A DNA stretch of 64,000 nt from JANMDR01 sp031376425. Lineage in GTDB: Bacteria > Pseudomonadota > Gammaproteobacteria > Burkholderiales > Usitatibacteraceae. The translations under genes and the position numbers were made by a program. The notes below the pieces were generated by a model. The model worked only from the letters and a program-made list of their open reading frames with translations. It had not been told where the DNA came from and did not search any database. Shown in pieces: positions 16,658 through 26,184 of the stretch (position 1 is the first letter of the stretch; each line of letters opens with the position of its first letter). Location: the NCBI GenBank assembly GCA_031376425.1, contig JANMDR010000180.1, positions 14,238-78,237 of the forward strand, in the 5' to 3' direction.

Positions 16658-19600
16658 CTACAACAACACCCGCTCGATCCCGCCGTTATTCGCCTTCGCA
16701 ACATAATCGGCCAACCAGTTTTCTCCAAGCTTATGCTTGGCGATTTCTACTACGATGTAGTCCGCTGTAGTGCCAGAATCATTATCAAAGCGAGATAGAC
16801 CCTGCAGGCAGCTTGGGCAACTGGTTAGGATTTTTACCTTGGTGTTGGCATCATCAACCCGCAATGCTGCTGCACCTTTGCGCATCTCTTCTTCTTTGCG
16901 GAAGCGTACTTGCGTGGATACATCCGGCCGGGTTACGGCTAGGGTGCCGGATTCGCCGCAGCAGCGTTCGTTTTGCGTCACTTCTGTGCCTATTAATTTC
17001 GTGACCACTTGCATTGGTTGATAGGTTTTCATCGGGCTATGGCAAGGGTCATGATACATATAGCGGGTGCCGGTGATGCCTTCAAGGGCTACCTGTTTTT
17101 CCAGTAAAAATTCGTGAATGTCGAGTAGGCGGCAGCCGGGGAATATTTTTTCAAATTCATATTTTTGAAGTTGATCCATGCAAGTGCCGCAACTGACCAC
17201 CACGGTTTTAATATCAAGGTAGTTAAGGGTATTGGCCACGCGATGAAACAGCACGCGATTTTCGGTAGTAATTTGCTCGCCTTTGTCTTTATTGCCCGAC
17301 GCGGTTTGTGGATAACCACAGCACAAATAGCCCGGCGGTAATACCGTTTGCACACCAATGTCGTAGAGCATGGCTTGTGTGGCAAGGCCTACTTGACCAA
17401 ATAAACGTTCTGATCCGCAGCCGGGGAAATAGAATACGGCTTCGGCATCTACCCCCGCTTTTTTCGGGTCACGAATAATTGGCACAATGGTGTTGTCTTC
17501 AATATCAAGTAATGCGCGCGCAGTCTTTTTCGGGAGCCCGCCGGGCATAGGTTTGTTGATGAAGTGAATAACCTGCGCTTTGATGGTCGGTTTACCAACG
17601 GTTGCAGGTGGAGTTTTGGTTTGTATTTGCGGCAAGAAAAATTTACGCGCAATACTGTGGGCGAGTCTTTGAACCTTATAGCCCCAGTCAATCATCAATG
17701 TTTTTACAATTTTGATGGTGGCGGGGTCTTTGGCGTTTAGGTAGAACATCGCGGCCTGCGCCCCAGGGTTAAATTTCTTTTTACCCTGTTTGCGCAATAA
17801 ATTGCGCATAGCCATGGATACGTCACCAAAATCAATATCAACTGGGCATGGGTTTTCGCATTTATGGCAAACGGTGCAATGATCGGCTACGTCAGCAAAC
17901 TCATCCCAATGGCGTAAGCTCACGCCTCTGCGCGTTTGTTCTTCATATAAAAATGCTTCAATAAGCAACCCTGTGCCTAAAATTTTATTGCGTGGGCTGT
18001 AAAGTAGATTCGCGCGCGGCACGTGGGTGGCGCATACCGGTTTACACTTACCGCAACGTAAACAATCTTTAATGGAGTCTGAAATTTGACCAATTTCTGA
18101 ACGCTCCATAATCAGCGATTCCGCACCCAATAGCGAGAATGAAGGCGTGTAGGCGCGCGTTAAATCTCCCCCAGGCAGGAGCTTGCCCTTGTTGAAATGG
18201 CCAGTCGGATCAATGCGCTTTTTATATTCTGCAAACGGTGCAATTTCATCCGGCGTTAAGAATTCTAACTTAGTAATGCCAATGCCATGCTCGCCCGAAA
18301 TTACACCATTCAATGTTCTTGAGAAGGCCATAATACGGGCAACTGCAGCATTCGCCTCTTGGAGCATGGCGTAGTTATCAGAGTTCACAGGAATATTGGT
18401 GTGGACATTGCCATCACCGGCATGCATATGCAATGCCACGAATACGCGGCTTTTCAGAATATGTTGATGGGTTTCGTTAATTTTAGCGAGCACCGGCTCA
18501 AAAGTGCGCCCTGAAAATATCTGCGCTAGCGTTGGCTTGAGCTCAATTTTCCAAGATGCGCGAATGATGTAATCGCGTACCAAATGGAACAAGGTTTCGT
18601 TAGGTTTTCCATGCGTGTATTGATCGTCTATGGCACCAAGCTCAATCAAGCGTGGTAGTGCTTGGGCAATCGGCATATCCAAATTGCCACGCAAAAACTG
18701 CCAGCGTGCCCCCACCAAGGCTAAGTGTTCTTGTGCGGCTGTTAAGCGATTACCCAACAACTCGTCACGCGAAATTGTTTCTTCAGTGGCATGTAACGGT
18801 AAATTGCTATTAAGCGCGTCGCGTAAGGCGTCAATCAAGCGCAATTTATTGTTAAGCGAAAGCTCAATATTGATACGCTCAATACCATCAGAATAATCGC
18901 CAAGGCGTGACAGGGGAATGACTACGTCTTCGTTTAATTTAAACGCATTGGTGTGCTTGGCGATAGCTGCCGTGCGGGCGCGATCAAGCCAAAACTTTTT
19001 ACGTGCTTCCGCCGTTACGGCGACAAAGCCTTCACCGGTGCGGGCGTTAGCAAGGCGGATAACATGGCTTGCGGCTTGTTGTACCGCGTTTTCATCATCA
19101 CCCACAATGTCGCCAATGAGCACCATTTTTGGGCGCAAATTGCGCCGCGATTTAGTAGCGTAGCCCACAGCTTTTAAATAGCGCGCATCTAAATGCTCAA
19201 GCCCTGCCAACACTGCGCCATTACTTTGATCCAAATAATCTTTAATTTCAACAATTGACGGCACCGCTTCATTTACTGCACCAAAAAATTCTAAACAGAC
19301 CGTGCGCGTGTGCGGAGGCATGCGATGCAAAATAAACGTGGCCGACGTAATAATACCGTCGCAACCCTCTTTTTGAATACCCGGCAAACCAGATAAAAAT
19401 TTATCGGTAACGTCTTTGCCCAAACCCACTTTACGGAAGGATGGCCCAGGAATAATAAGCGTTTCCGGTTCACCCTTCTGGCGACCCTTATCATCGCTAC
19501 GCGTGATTCTAAATTCCGCCGTAGCTGCATCATGAATTTTGCTTAAATTATGATTGATACGTTCGATAAACATCCAGTCGCCGTTGGTATCCACCATGCG

Positions 19601-20638
19601 CCATGAAGCGAGATTGTCCAGCGCAGTGCCCCATAATACGGCCTTCTTGCCACCAGCATTCATGGCTACATTGCCGCCGATACAGCTTGCATCAGCGCTC
19701 GTTGGGTCGCATGCCCACACGAGCTTGGCGTGCTCGGCGGCTTCCATCGCGCGGCGGGTTACTACGCCTGCACCACAGTGAATGGTGCCGTAGGGCTGCG
19801 ATAAACCTGGAAGCACCACGTGCTGCACAGTGCCTAATTTATCGAGCTTCTCGGTATTAATCACGACCGATAATTTATCTAAGGGAATCGCACCACCGGT
19901 GTAACCCGTGCCGCCGCCACGCGGGATAATCGTTAAGCCAAGTTCAATGCAGGTACGAACAATAGGGGCGCATTCTTCTTCTGTGTCTGGATACACCACC
20001 ACCAAGGGGTATTCCACACGCCAGTCGGTTGCGTCGGTGACGTGCGATACGCGAGCGAGGCCATCAAAGGCGATATTGTCTTTGCGGGTAACCTTGGCTA
20101 ACTTGCTCATTACTTTTTTGCGCAAATCCCATGTGTCGCGGAACTCTTGCTCAAATTGATCAATAGCTTGTTTGGCGCAGTGCAGTAAAAAAACCACCTT
20201 TGTAGCACGCTCGGCTGCTGCTGATTCAATTGGGTTAGCCTCGGCTGCATCATCCGCGCGCCGTTTTTCGATTTCGCTTAAGCGATGGCGCAGTGCTTCA
20301 ATAAGCGCCAAACGGCGCTTCGGGTTATCGAGCAAATCATCTTGCAAATAGGGGTTACGTTCCACCACCCAAATATCGCCCAAAATTTCGTACAACATAC
20401 GTGCGCTGCGGCCAGTTTTGCGCTCGCCACGGAGCGCTAGCAAAATATCCCATGCTGCTGCACCAAGTAACCGGATTACAATTTCACGGTCGGAAAACGA
20501 CGTATAGTTGTATGGAATTTCGCGTAAACGCGGGGTGTCGCTGTCAAAGGCTTCATTGCTGGCAGTGTTAAAAATGGTCGCTTTGGCAGCGATGGTTTTT
20601 AACGCAGGTGAAGGACTAAGTTTTGGGTTCGATGCCAT
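16658..20638 (-). CDS. Giant FAD-linked oxidase with Fe-S and CCG domains
   Basis: 1326 residues from the ATG at 20638 (an in-frame GTG lies five codons upstream). Order of domains: an N-terminal region of DUF3683 type typical of betaproteobacterial versions; a FAD-binding-4 (PCMH) domain with IIPRGGGTGYTGGAIP; a FAD-oxidase C-terminal domain with HMHAGDGNVHTNIPV and GEHGIG; two ferredoxin-like 4Fe-4S clusters CLRCGKCKPVC and CTVCHKCENPCPVD; and two CCG domains (YFPGCGSE with CCGYPQ, and HDPCHSPM with CCGESGTL). This fuses a GlcD/D-lactate-dehydrogenase-like flavoprotein with a GlpC/LldE-like electron-transfer subunit in one chain. It likely oxidises a 2-hydroxy acid such as D-lactate or glycolate and passes electrons to the quinone pool; the substrate is inferred from the family only. 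Single gene, divergent from hemC. Confidence 0.88.
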   Translation of the reverse strand: MASNPKLSPSPALKTIAAKATIFNTASNEAFDSDTPRLREIPYNYTSFSDREIVIRLLGAAAWDILLALRGERKTGRSARMLYEILGDIWVVERNPYLQDDLLDNPKRRLALIEALRHRLSEIEKRRADDAAEANPIESAAAERATKVVFLLHCAKQAIDQFEQEFRDTWDLRKKVMSKLAKVTRKDNIAFDGLARVSHVTDATDWRVEYPLVVVYPDTEEECAPIVRTCIELGLTIIPRGGGTGYTGGAIPLDKLSVVINTEKLDKLGTVQHVVLPGLSQPYGTIHCGAGVVTRRAMEAAEHAKLVWACDPTSADASCIGGNVAMNAGGKKAVLWGTALDNLASWRMVDTNGDWMFIERINHNLSKIHDAATAEFRITRSDDKGRQKGEPETLIIPGPSFRKVGLGKDVTDKFLSGLPGIQKEGCDGIITSATFILHRMPPHTRTVCLEFFGAVNEAVPSIVEIKDYLDQSNGAVLAGLEHLDARYLKAVGYATKSRRNLRPKMVLIGDIVGDDENAVQQAASHVIRLANARTGEGFVAVTAEARKKFWLDRARTAAIAKHTNAFKLNEDVVIPLSRLGDYSDGIERINIELSLNNKLRLIDALRDALNSNLPLHATEETISRDELLGNRLTAAQEHLALVGARWQFLRGNLDMPIAQALPRLIELGAIDDQYTHGKPNETLFHLVRDYIIRASWKIELKPTLAQIFSGRTFEPVLAKINETHQHILKSRVFVALHMHAGDGNVHTNIPVNSDNYAMLQEANAAVARIMAFSRTLNGVISGEHGIGITKLEFLTPDEIAPFAEYKKRIDPTGHFNKGKLLPGGDLTRAYTPSFSLLGAESLIMERSEIGQISDSIKDCLRCGKCKPVCATHVPRANLLYSPRNKILGTGLLIEAFLYEEQTRRGVSLRHWDEFADVADHCTVCHKCENPCPVDIDFGDVSMAMRNLLRKQGKKKFNPGAQAAMFYLNAKDPATIKIVKTLMIDWGYKVQRLAHSIARKFFLPQIQTKTPPATVGKPTIKAQVIHFINKPMPGGLPKKTARALLDIEDNTIVPIIRDPKKAGVDAEAVFYFPGCGSERLFGQVGLATQAMLYDIGVQTVLPPGYLCCGYPQTASGNKDKGEQITTENRVLFHRVANTLNYLDIKTVVVSCGTCMDQLQKYEFEKIFPGCRLLDIHEFLLEKQVALEGITGTRYMYHDPCHSPMKTYQPMQVVTKLIGTEVTQNERCCGESGTLAVTRPDVSTQVRFRKEEEMRKGAAALRVDDANTKVKILTSCPSCLQGLSRFDNDSGTTADYIVVEIAKHKLGENWLADYVAKANNGGIERVLL

Positions 20639-20818
20639 GGGAATCAGACTCACTAAAAATCGTCGGCATCATAGCCGAAAGAGACTACCTGCAGACTACA
20701 AGAGAAAAAAGCGCTTGAAATACAACTCTGCAGAAGTATTCTACCGCAGTGCAGCATTTTCAGCCGATTAGTGACACTCGGCGTGGGGTTTTTGTGGTGT
20801 CCATGCTAGAATTTTTAA

Positions 20819-21775
20819 GTGAATACAATAAATAAATCAATCAGCATTCCACCCATTCGTATTGCCTCCCGCGAGAGCGCCTTGGCCTTGGCGCAAACAC
20901 ATTGGGTCGCCGGGGAGCTTCGGTCGCGTTTTGGCGCTGACGTTTCGATACTGGGCATGACCACACGCGGGGATCAAATATTGGATAAACCCTTGGCCAA
21001 AATTGGCGGCAAAGGGCTGTTTATTAAAGAATTAGAAGTTGCCTTGGAGGCGGGGGAAGCCGATATTGCCGTGCACTCCATGAAAGATATGCCCATGACC
21101 TTGAACGCCGGATTTAGCATAGTGGTAGTGGGCGCACGGGAAGATGCGCAAGATGCGTTTGTAAGTAACCACTTTGCGCAATTGGCTCAATTACCGGCAG
21201 GTTCCGTGGTGGGAACGTCTAGTTTACGGCGCGAAAGTTTGCTTAAATTTCAGTTTCCGCACCTGAAGGTTAAGCCGCTGCGCGGGAATGTGAATACGCG
21301 GTTGGCAAAGCTTGACGCGGGTGAGTTTGCGGCAATTATTTTGGCCTGCGCTGGGTTAAAACGGTTAAATATGGGTGAGCGCATTCGCACGGCATTGCTA
21401 GTAGATCAGTTTATTCCCGCCATTGCGCAGGGTGCACTGGGCATTGAATACCGTACTGAAAATGTAGCGATGGGCGCATTACTACAAAGTTTTGCTAGCG
21501 CAAATACCACAGCAATTATTGACGCAGAACGTGCATTTGGCCGAGTGCTGGGCGCGAGTTGCGAAGTGCCGATGGGTGCGCATGGCGTGATTGCAAATGA
21601 GGTATTGACCTTGACTGGCTTTGTCGCGCTACCTGATGGCAGCCGCATGGTGCGCGATGTAATTTCCGGTGCTGTGGCTGATGCAGCGCAATTAGGAGCG
21701 CAACTCGGCAATACCTTGCGCTTGAAGGGTGCGAACGATATTTTGCGTGCCTTAAGTGCCGCCAGCCCTAACTAA
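20819..21775 (+). CDS. hemC: Hydroxymethylbilane synthase
   Basis: Porphobilinogen deaminase: polymerises four porphobilinogens into hydroxymethylbilane in haem/sirohaem synthesis. 318 residues with IRIASRESALALAQTHWV, the VHSMKDMP segment, GTSSLRRESLL, LRGNVNTRLAKL and the dipyrromethane-cofactor cysteine in LGASCEVPMGAH. The start is GTG at 20819; no good ribosome binding site precedes it. A TAGAAT box lies only eight bases before the start, so a very short or leaderless transcript is possible. First gene of hemC-hemD-hemX-hemY. Confidence 0.95.
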   Translation: MNTINKSISIPPIRIASRESALALAQTHWVAGELRSRFGADVSILGMTTRGDQILDKPLAKIGGKGLFIKELEVALEAGEADIAVHSMKDMPMTLNAGFSIVVVGAREDAQDAFVSNHFAQLAQLPAGSVVGTSSLRRESLLKFQFPHLKVKPLRGNVNTRLAKLDAGEFAAIILACAGLKRLNMGERIRTALLVDQFIPAIAQGALGIEYRTENVAMGALLQSFASANTTAIIDAERAFGRVLGASCEVPMGAHGVIANEVLTLTGFVALPDGSRMVRDVISGAVADAAQLGAQLGNTLRLKGANDILRALSAASPN

Positions 21776-21859
21776 GCTGTGTGCAACTGCCCAAAAGATG
21801 TTTGAAAGCACTTTATTTGCTGATATTTTCAGGCTATTTATTAGTAGTGTGAAAGCGGC

Positions 21860-22636
21860 GTGAAAATCCTACTTACACGTCCTGCTGCGCAAGCAAAAGC
21901 AACTGCAGATTTGCTCAATGCTTGTGGTATTGAAACCAGTTGTTTTGCTGTGCAGCGGATGGAGGGTACATTGCCGGATGGGCTTCATGCCGCCACTGCC
22001 GCAATATTTGCTGATACAACGCCGATACATGGCTTTATTTTTATTAGTGCCAATGCTGTTGAGTTTGGCTGGCCTTGGCTTACAAATTTGTCCTTATCCC
22101 GTTGTTATTGTGTTGGTATAGCAACAACGCAAGCTTTGCGTTCACGTTTAACTCAAGCGGTAGAAATCATTCAACCAGAAAGCCAATTTGATAGTGAGGG
22201 TTTGCTGGCAATGCCCCAGCTAGCTGATGTTTCCGGCCAACGGCTCATTATCATACGTGGTTTAGGGTTAACGCCCGGTCGCGATTTATTGGGCAGCGTC
22301 TTACGACAGCGTGGTGCAAGGGTAGATGATGCATTTTGTTATGTTCGTACCGTGGAAAGCCCTGACAATAGTGGTTTTTCTGCTATTCAGGCGCAATTAA
22401 ACACAGGTGAAATTACGCTGATTAATGTGCAAAGCGGTGAAACCTTAAGCGCGTTTGTCACCCTGTTTGCCCCCACCTTGAAACAGCGTGAAAATTGGCG
22501 ACTGTTGGTTCCACACCACCGAATTGCAGCACTTGCAGCAAAAAGTGGTTTCAAACGTGTAGAAGTGACAGGAGTAGGTGATAATTGTTTGAAATCGTAT
22601 TTAATTCATGAAGCCAGCCATGGAAACCACGCCTAA
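21860..22636 (+). CDS. hemD: Uroporphyrinogen-III synthase
   Basis: Cyclises hydroxymethylbilane with inversion of ring D to uroporphyrinogen III. 258 residues; the sequence is divergent as usual for HemD, but the N-terminal ILLTRPAAQAKATADLL, GFIFISANAVEFGW, the central IIRGLGLTPGRDLLG and the position right after hemC make the call. GTG start at 21860. Its 3' end overlaps the hemX start by 29 bases, so expression is coupled. Confidence 0.92.
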   Translation: MKILLTRPAAQAKATADLLNACGIETSCFAVQRMEGTLPDGLHAATAAIFADTTPIHGFIFISANAVEFGWPWLTNLSLSRCYCVGIATTQALRSRLTQAVEIIQPESQFDSEGLLAMPQLADVSGQRLIIIRGLGLTPGRDLLGSVLRQRGARVDDAFCYVRTVESPDNSGFSAIQAQLNTGEITLINVQSGETLSAFVTLFAPTLKQRENWRLLVPHHRIAALAAKSGFKRVEVTGVGDNCLKSYLIHEASHGNHA

Positions 22637-23723
22637 ATTAAACGGCAGCATTACAAATTCTCTTGCAAAAACCAACCAGCCCAATACAGTGTCTATTGTT
22701 TCGCTGTGCGTGGGTCTAGTCGCGTTGTTGGTTGCCGCATGGGCGATCTACAGCTTTCAAGCTGAAGCCAATCGACTTGAGCAAAATTTAAGCACCAAGC
22801 TTGCTGATGCGGCGCAACTGCAAACTAAGCAGAGCCTAGTGACCGAGCAACAAGGTAAAGATTTACGTGATGCGCAAAACCGTGTGGCTCAACTAGAGGG
22901 TAAGCTTAACGAGTTTCAAAGCCAGCGTATAGCGCTTGAAGAAATGTCGCGTGACCTAGCGCGTGCCCCTGATGATTTTTTGCTCGCTGAAACCGAGCAA
23001 ACCCTTACTATTGCCAGCCGCGAGTTAGTTTTAGCTGGCAATGTAAAGGCGGCATTGATTGCGTTGCAAACGGTAGATCAGCGATTGAGCCGCGCTGACA
23101 AATTGCAACTGCCCGCATTAAAGCGCGCCGTTATACAAGATATGGATCGCCTAAAAGCTCTGCCATTGTTAGATATTTCTGGGCTGATTTTAAAGATTGA
23201 TAGTGTAGTGGCGGCCACCCCAAACCTCGCTTTAGCTGTTGCCGATAAGGTTGAGCCAGCAAAAATCGTTACTATCGAAACCCGTGAGGGCGAAAACTGG
23301 TTCAGCCGTGCTGCGCGCGATATGTGGGCGGAAGTAAAGCAATTGGTACAAGTGCATGAGTTAGGCAGCGGCGAAGCTGCACTCCTCACGCCAAGCCAAG
23401 GTTTTTTCTTGCGAGAAAACTTAAAGCTGCGGCTACTTTCCGCACGTGCTGCTTTGCTCGCGCGCGATGAATTGCATTACAAAGACGATATCAAACAAGC
23501 CCGTGAATTACTACGTAAATATTTTGACGCTAAAGCGCCAGCGACACTGGCCGCGCAAAATAATCTAAAGATATTGTCGGAAAGCCCCGTATCTATTGCT
23601 GTTCCAGATATTACGGAAAGTTTGCTAGCAATACGTTCAGCGCGTGCTATGCGTGAAGCTAGTACGATGCGACGTGATGGGCGCGATAACACACGCAGCG
23701 ATTCGCGTGAATTGTCCCGGTGA
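22608..23723 (+). CDS. hemX: HemX-like membrane protein
   Basis: 371 residues. One membrane helix (IVSLCVGLVALLVAAWAIYS, about residues 28-48) is followed by a long coiled coil (about 50-105) and a helical domain with MSRDLARAPDDFLLAETEQTL, LLTPSQGFFLRENLKLRLLS and LLARDE. This is the HemX family (often annotated uroporphyrin-III C-methyltransferase, although it lacks that catalytic domain), which accompanies hemC/hemD/hemY in beta- and gammaproteobacteria. Its exact role is unsettled. The start is the ATG at 22608; an ATG at 22620 is an alternative. Confidence 0.88.
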   Translation: MKPAMETTPKLNGSITNSLAKTNQPNTVSIVSLCVGLVALLVAAWAIYSFQAEANRLEQNLSTKLADAAQLQTKQSLVTEQQGKDLRDAQNRVAQLEGKLNEFQSQRIALEEMSRDLARAPDDFLLAETEQTLTIASRELVLAGNVKAALIALQTVDQRLSRADKLQLPALKRAVIQDMDRLKALPLLDISGLILKIDSVVAATPNLALAVADKVEPAKIVTIETREGENWFSRAARDMWAEVKQLVQVHELGSGEAALLTPSQGFFLRENLKLRLLSARAALLARDELHYKDDIKQARELLRKYFDAKAPATLAAQNNLKILSESPVSIAVPDITESLLAIRSARAMREASTMRRDGRDNTRSDSRELSR

Positions 23724-23736
23724 AGTACAGCCAATT

Positions 23737-24960
23737 ATGATTACTAAATCTGTCCGTTTTTCAATTTGGATTTTTGCACTGTTTGCTGTTGCCGTAGTGA
23801 TTGTACTGGCCGGAAAATTAGTCGGAGGTAATGTCGTATTTTTATGGGCGACGCATCGTGTTGATATGTCACTGATGACATTTTCTGCGATCGCGCTCCT
23901 TAGTTTCGCGCTTCTTTATGGCTTAATTCGTGCGGTGTTAAAAGCCGTGCGCATGCCCGACGCAATTCGTAAGGCTAAGCGTGAGCGCGAGCTCAATCGC
24001 GCCAGAGAAGCCTTGTTTGCAGGGCAGCGCGCACTCTTTGCGGGACAATTTTTACAGGCAGAAAATCTAGCCCGTGTTGCCATTGATCATCCCACCACCA
24101 GCAATGTCGGTGCTGCACTTGCTGCATGGTCAGCATTTGAAAGCGGCAAACTAGAGGCCGCGGTGCCCTATTTAAAACGTATTGAGGCTGGATCAACGCG
24201 CACCGGCCGTGCGCATGATGAAGACGTGGCCATGCGTGATGTTTCTATGGCCTATATGTTGCTCGCCGAAGGCAAGTCTGCCGAGGCGCTTACGCTTTTG
24301 CGTGCGGTACACCAAAATGACGCCAAAAATCCCGGCGCATTGAAAATGAAAATTGAGGCCGAAATGGCCGAATCAAAATGGCAAGATGCACTCGATACCC
24401 TAACGCCGCTACAGCGTACCGGATTGCTGCCAGAAAATGCAGCGCGACAAATGCGCTTGAACGCAGAGCGCCACTTACTCGAAGCCCTGCCGCGCAATCG
24501 TGATAATCTATTAGCAACATTCAAAGCGCTCAATACTGAATCGCGCATTGATGTAGGTAATGTGGCGGTGGTAGCCCAAAAATTAATTGCTATGGGTGCA
24601 GCGGCTGATGCCGTACCCATTATCGAAACCGCCATTGATAAGCGCGGTGAAGCAGGTTGGGATAGCGCCTTGGTTTCGCTTTACGCTGATTGCAAAGGTG
24701 ATTCCACCTTAGCGCAAATTGAGCGTACTGAAAAATGGTTGCGCCAACATCCAAGAGATAGCGCTGTACTGCTAGCGCTAGGCAAACTTTGCATCCGTCA
24801 AGCGCTGTGGGGCAAGGCGCAAAGCTACTTAGAAGCCAGCGTGGCGCTTCAGCCGAGCTTAGATGCACACATGACCCTAGCGGGTCTGATGGAGCAATTA
24901 GGTAAGCGCGATGAGGCGGTAAGACACATTCGTAGAAGTGCGGAATTTTCGCGGCAATAA
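23737..24960 (+). CDS. hemY: HemY-like TPR membrane protein
   Basis: 407 residues starting at the ATG 23737, 13 bases after hemX; an open frame extends upstream inside hemX but lacks family sequence. Two N-terminal membrane helices (IWIFALFAVAVVIVLAGKLV and LMTFSAIALLSFALLYGLI) are followed by tetratricopeptide-like helical repeats, including RALFAGQFLQAENLARVAI and LGKLCIRQALWGKAQSYLE. This is the proteobacterial HemY of the hem operon, not the protoporphyrinogen oxidase also called HemY. It is thought to assist late haem biosynthesis at the membrane; function is not established. Ends convergently with argC. Confidence 0.9.
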   Translation: MITKSVRFSIWIFALFAVAVVIVLAGKLVGGNVVFLWATHRVDMSLMTFSAIALLSFALLYGLIRAVLKAVRMPDAIRKAKRERELNRAREALFAGQRALFAGQFLQAENLARVAIDHPTTSNVGAALAAWSAFESGKLEAAVPYLKRIEAGSTRTGRAHDEDVAMRDVSMAYMLLAEGKSAEALTLLRAVHQNDAKNPGALKMKIEAEMAESKWQDALDTLTPLQRTGLLPENAARQMRLNAERHLLEALPRNRDNLLATFKALNTESRIDVGNVAVVAQKLIAMGAAADAVPIIETAIDKRGEAGWDSALVSLYADCKGDSTLAQIERTEKWLRQHPRDSAVLLALGKLCIRQALWGKAQSYLEASVALQPSLDAHMTLAGLMEQLGKRDEAVRHIRRSAEFSRQ

Positions 24961-24981
24961 TTTCAAAATCTAAATTATTGC
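24954..24981. terminator. Shared hairpin between convergent hemY and argC
   Basis: GCAATAATTT and AAATTATTGC form a perfect 10-bp, AT-rich stem with an eight-base loop. It includes the last codons of hemY and the stop of argC, so it could end both transcripts. No long T tract follows. Confidence 0.5.
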
Positions 24982-25904
24982 GGCGCTAGCCCCAACATCA
25001 ACAGCGTATTTTGCAACGCCGCACGCCCTGCCCCTTTGCCCAGATTATCCAATCGCGCCACTAAAGTGGCTTGCTGATTTTTGCTATTTTCAAACACGAA
25101 TAATTCCATCTGATTCGTGCCGTTTAACGCTTCGGGATGCAGCTCTGCCAATGGCTCAATACCCACGTAGCTGCGAACGCTAACGTGCTTTTGGCCAGCG
25201 TAATGCGTTTGAAGCGCGTCGGCTAACATCGCGCCGGTAACTGGTTTTTGCAGTGCCCATAAAGCAATCGGTATGTGCACCAACATACCTTGACGGTAGT
25301 TGCCAACGCTTGGGTTAAATACCGGCGCGTGACGTAAACCGCTGTAATGCTGCATTTCGGGCAAGTGTTTGTGCGCCAGCTTCATCCCATAGCTAAAAAA
25401 TGGGGACTTATTTATGCCGGATTCAAAATCCTCGACCATTTGCCGTCCGCCACCGGAAAAACCAGAAACGCCCCAAGTGCTGGCTGCATAATCAACAGGA
25501 ATTAGTCCCGCGTCTACCAAGGGGCGCATTAACGCAATATAGCAGGTGGACCAGCAACCAGGGTTAGCGATACGTTTGCTGGCACAGATTAAGGCAGATT
25601 GAGCAGCCGTCATTTCCGGAAAACCAAACACCCAAGCCGGATTGATCCGATGCGCGGTGGAAGCATCTACCACTGCCACGTCAGGGTTAGTCAGCATTGC
25701 CACGGATTCGCGTGCGGCGTCGTCAGGCAGGCATAAAATAGCCACGTCAACGCTATTGAGCAGGCGCTTACGTTCCTCGGCATCCTTGCGTTTGTCGGCC
25801 GCAATGCTTATTAACTGCAAGTCAGTGCGCGCTAACAGGAGTTCGCGAATGAGCAAACCCGTGGTGCCGTGTTCGCCATCAATAAAAATGCGTGGAAGAG
25901 CCAT
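24975..25904 (-). CDS. argC: N-acetyl-gamma-glutamyl-phosphate reductase, short type
   Basis: Third step of arginine synthesis: NADPH-dependent reduction of N-acetylglutamyl phosphate to the semialdehyde. 309 residues, the shorter type-2 ArgC common in betaproteobacteria. The NADP loop appears as DGEHGTTG (residues 9-16), the catalytic cysteine lies in NPGCWST (Cys117), and SGGGRQ and MLVHIPIALW follow as in the family. The AGG base stretch upstream of the ATG fits a ribosome binding site. A tRNA-Arg gene lies just upstream on the same strand, possibly by coincidence. Confidence 0.95.
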   Translation of the reverse strand: MALPRIFIDGEHGTTGLLIRELLLARTDLQLISIAADKRKDAEERKRLLNSVDVAILCLPDDAARESVAMLTNPDVAVVDASTAHRINPAWVFGFPEMTAAQSALICASKRIANPGCWSTCYIALMRPLVDAGLIPVDYAASTWGVSGFSGGGRQMVEDFESGINKSPFFSYGMKLAHKHLPEMQHYSGLRHAPVFNPSVGNYRQGMLVHIPIALWALQKPVTGAMLADALQTHYAGQKHVSVRSYVGIEPLAELHPEALNGTNQMELFVFENSKNQQATLVARLDNLGKGAGRAALQNTLLMLGLAPQ

Positions 25905-25965
25905 TTATTGTCCCTTATGAGGCATAAAGCCAGTTGATCAGCAAACAACAGCAGCGATAAAAATT

Positions 25966-26042
25966 TGGTGCGCCCGACACGATTCGAACGTGCGACTTCT
26001 ACCTTCGGAGGGTAGCACTCTATCCATCTGAGCTACGGGCGC
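25966..26042 (-). tRNA. tRNA-Arg (anticodon CCG)
   Basis: Minus strand 26042 to 25966, 77 nt with an encoded CCA end. Acceptor stem GCGCCCG pairs with CGGGCGC, the D arm contains GCTCAGATGGATAGAGT, the anticodon stem-loop is CTACC-CTCCGAA-GGTAG giving anticodon CCG (reads CGG, arginine), and the T loop is GTTCGAATC. All four arms fold. Confidence 0.96.
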
Positions 26043-26184
26043 TAAAATTTGGGGCTAAAATCAGCAGTTAAGTGCCCACAAAGAAGGCGCAGTGTAGCTT
26101 TTTTGGGCTCAAACGTCTATGCGTAGACAAACAAAGTCGTGTATTTGGCGGAAAAAAGTATTTTAGATGACGCCACGTAGTGTC

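Noticed and set aside
20806..20821. Leaderless hemC transcript with a -10 box eight bases before GTG
   Set aside because: TAGAAT fits, but I could find no -35 at a suitable distance, so it is only mentioned in the hemC entry.
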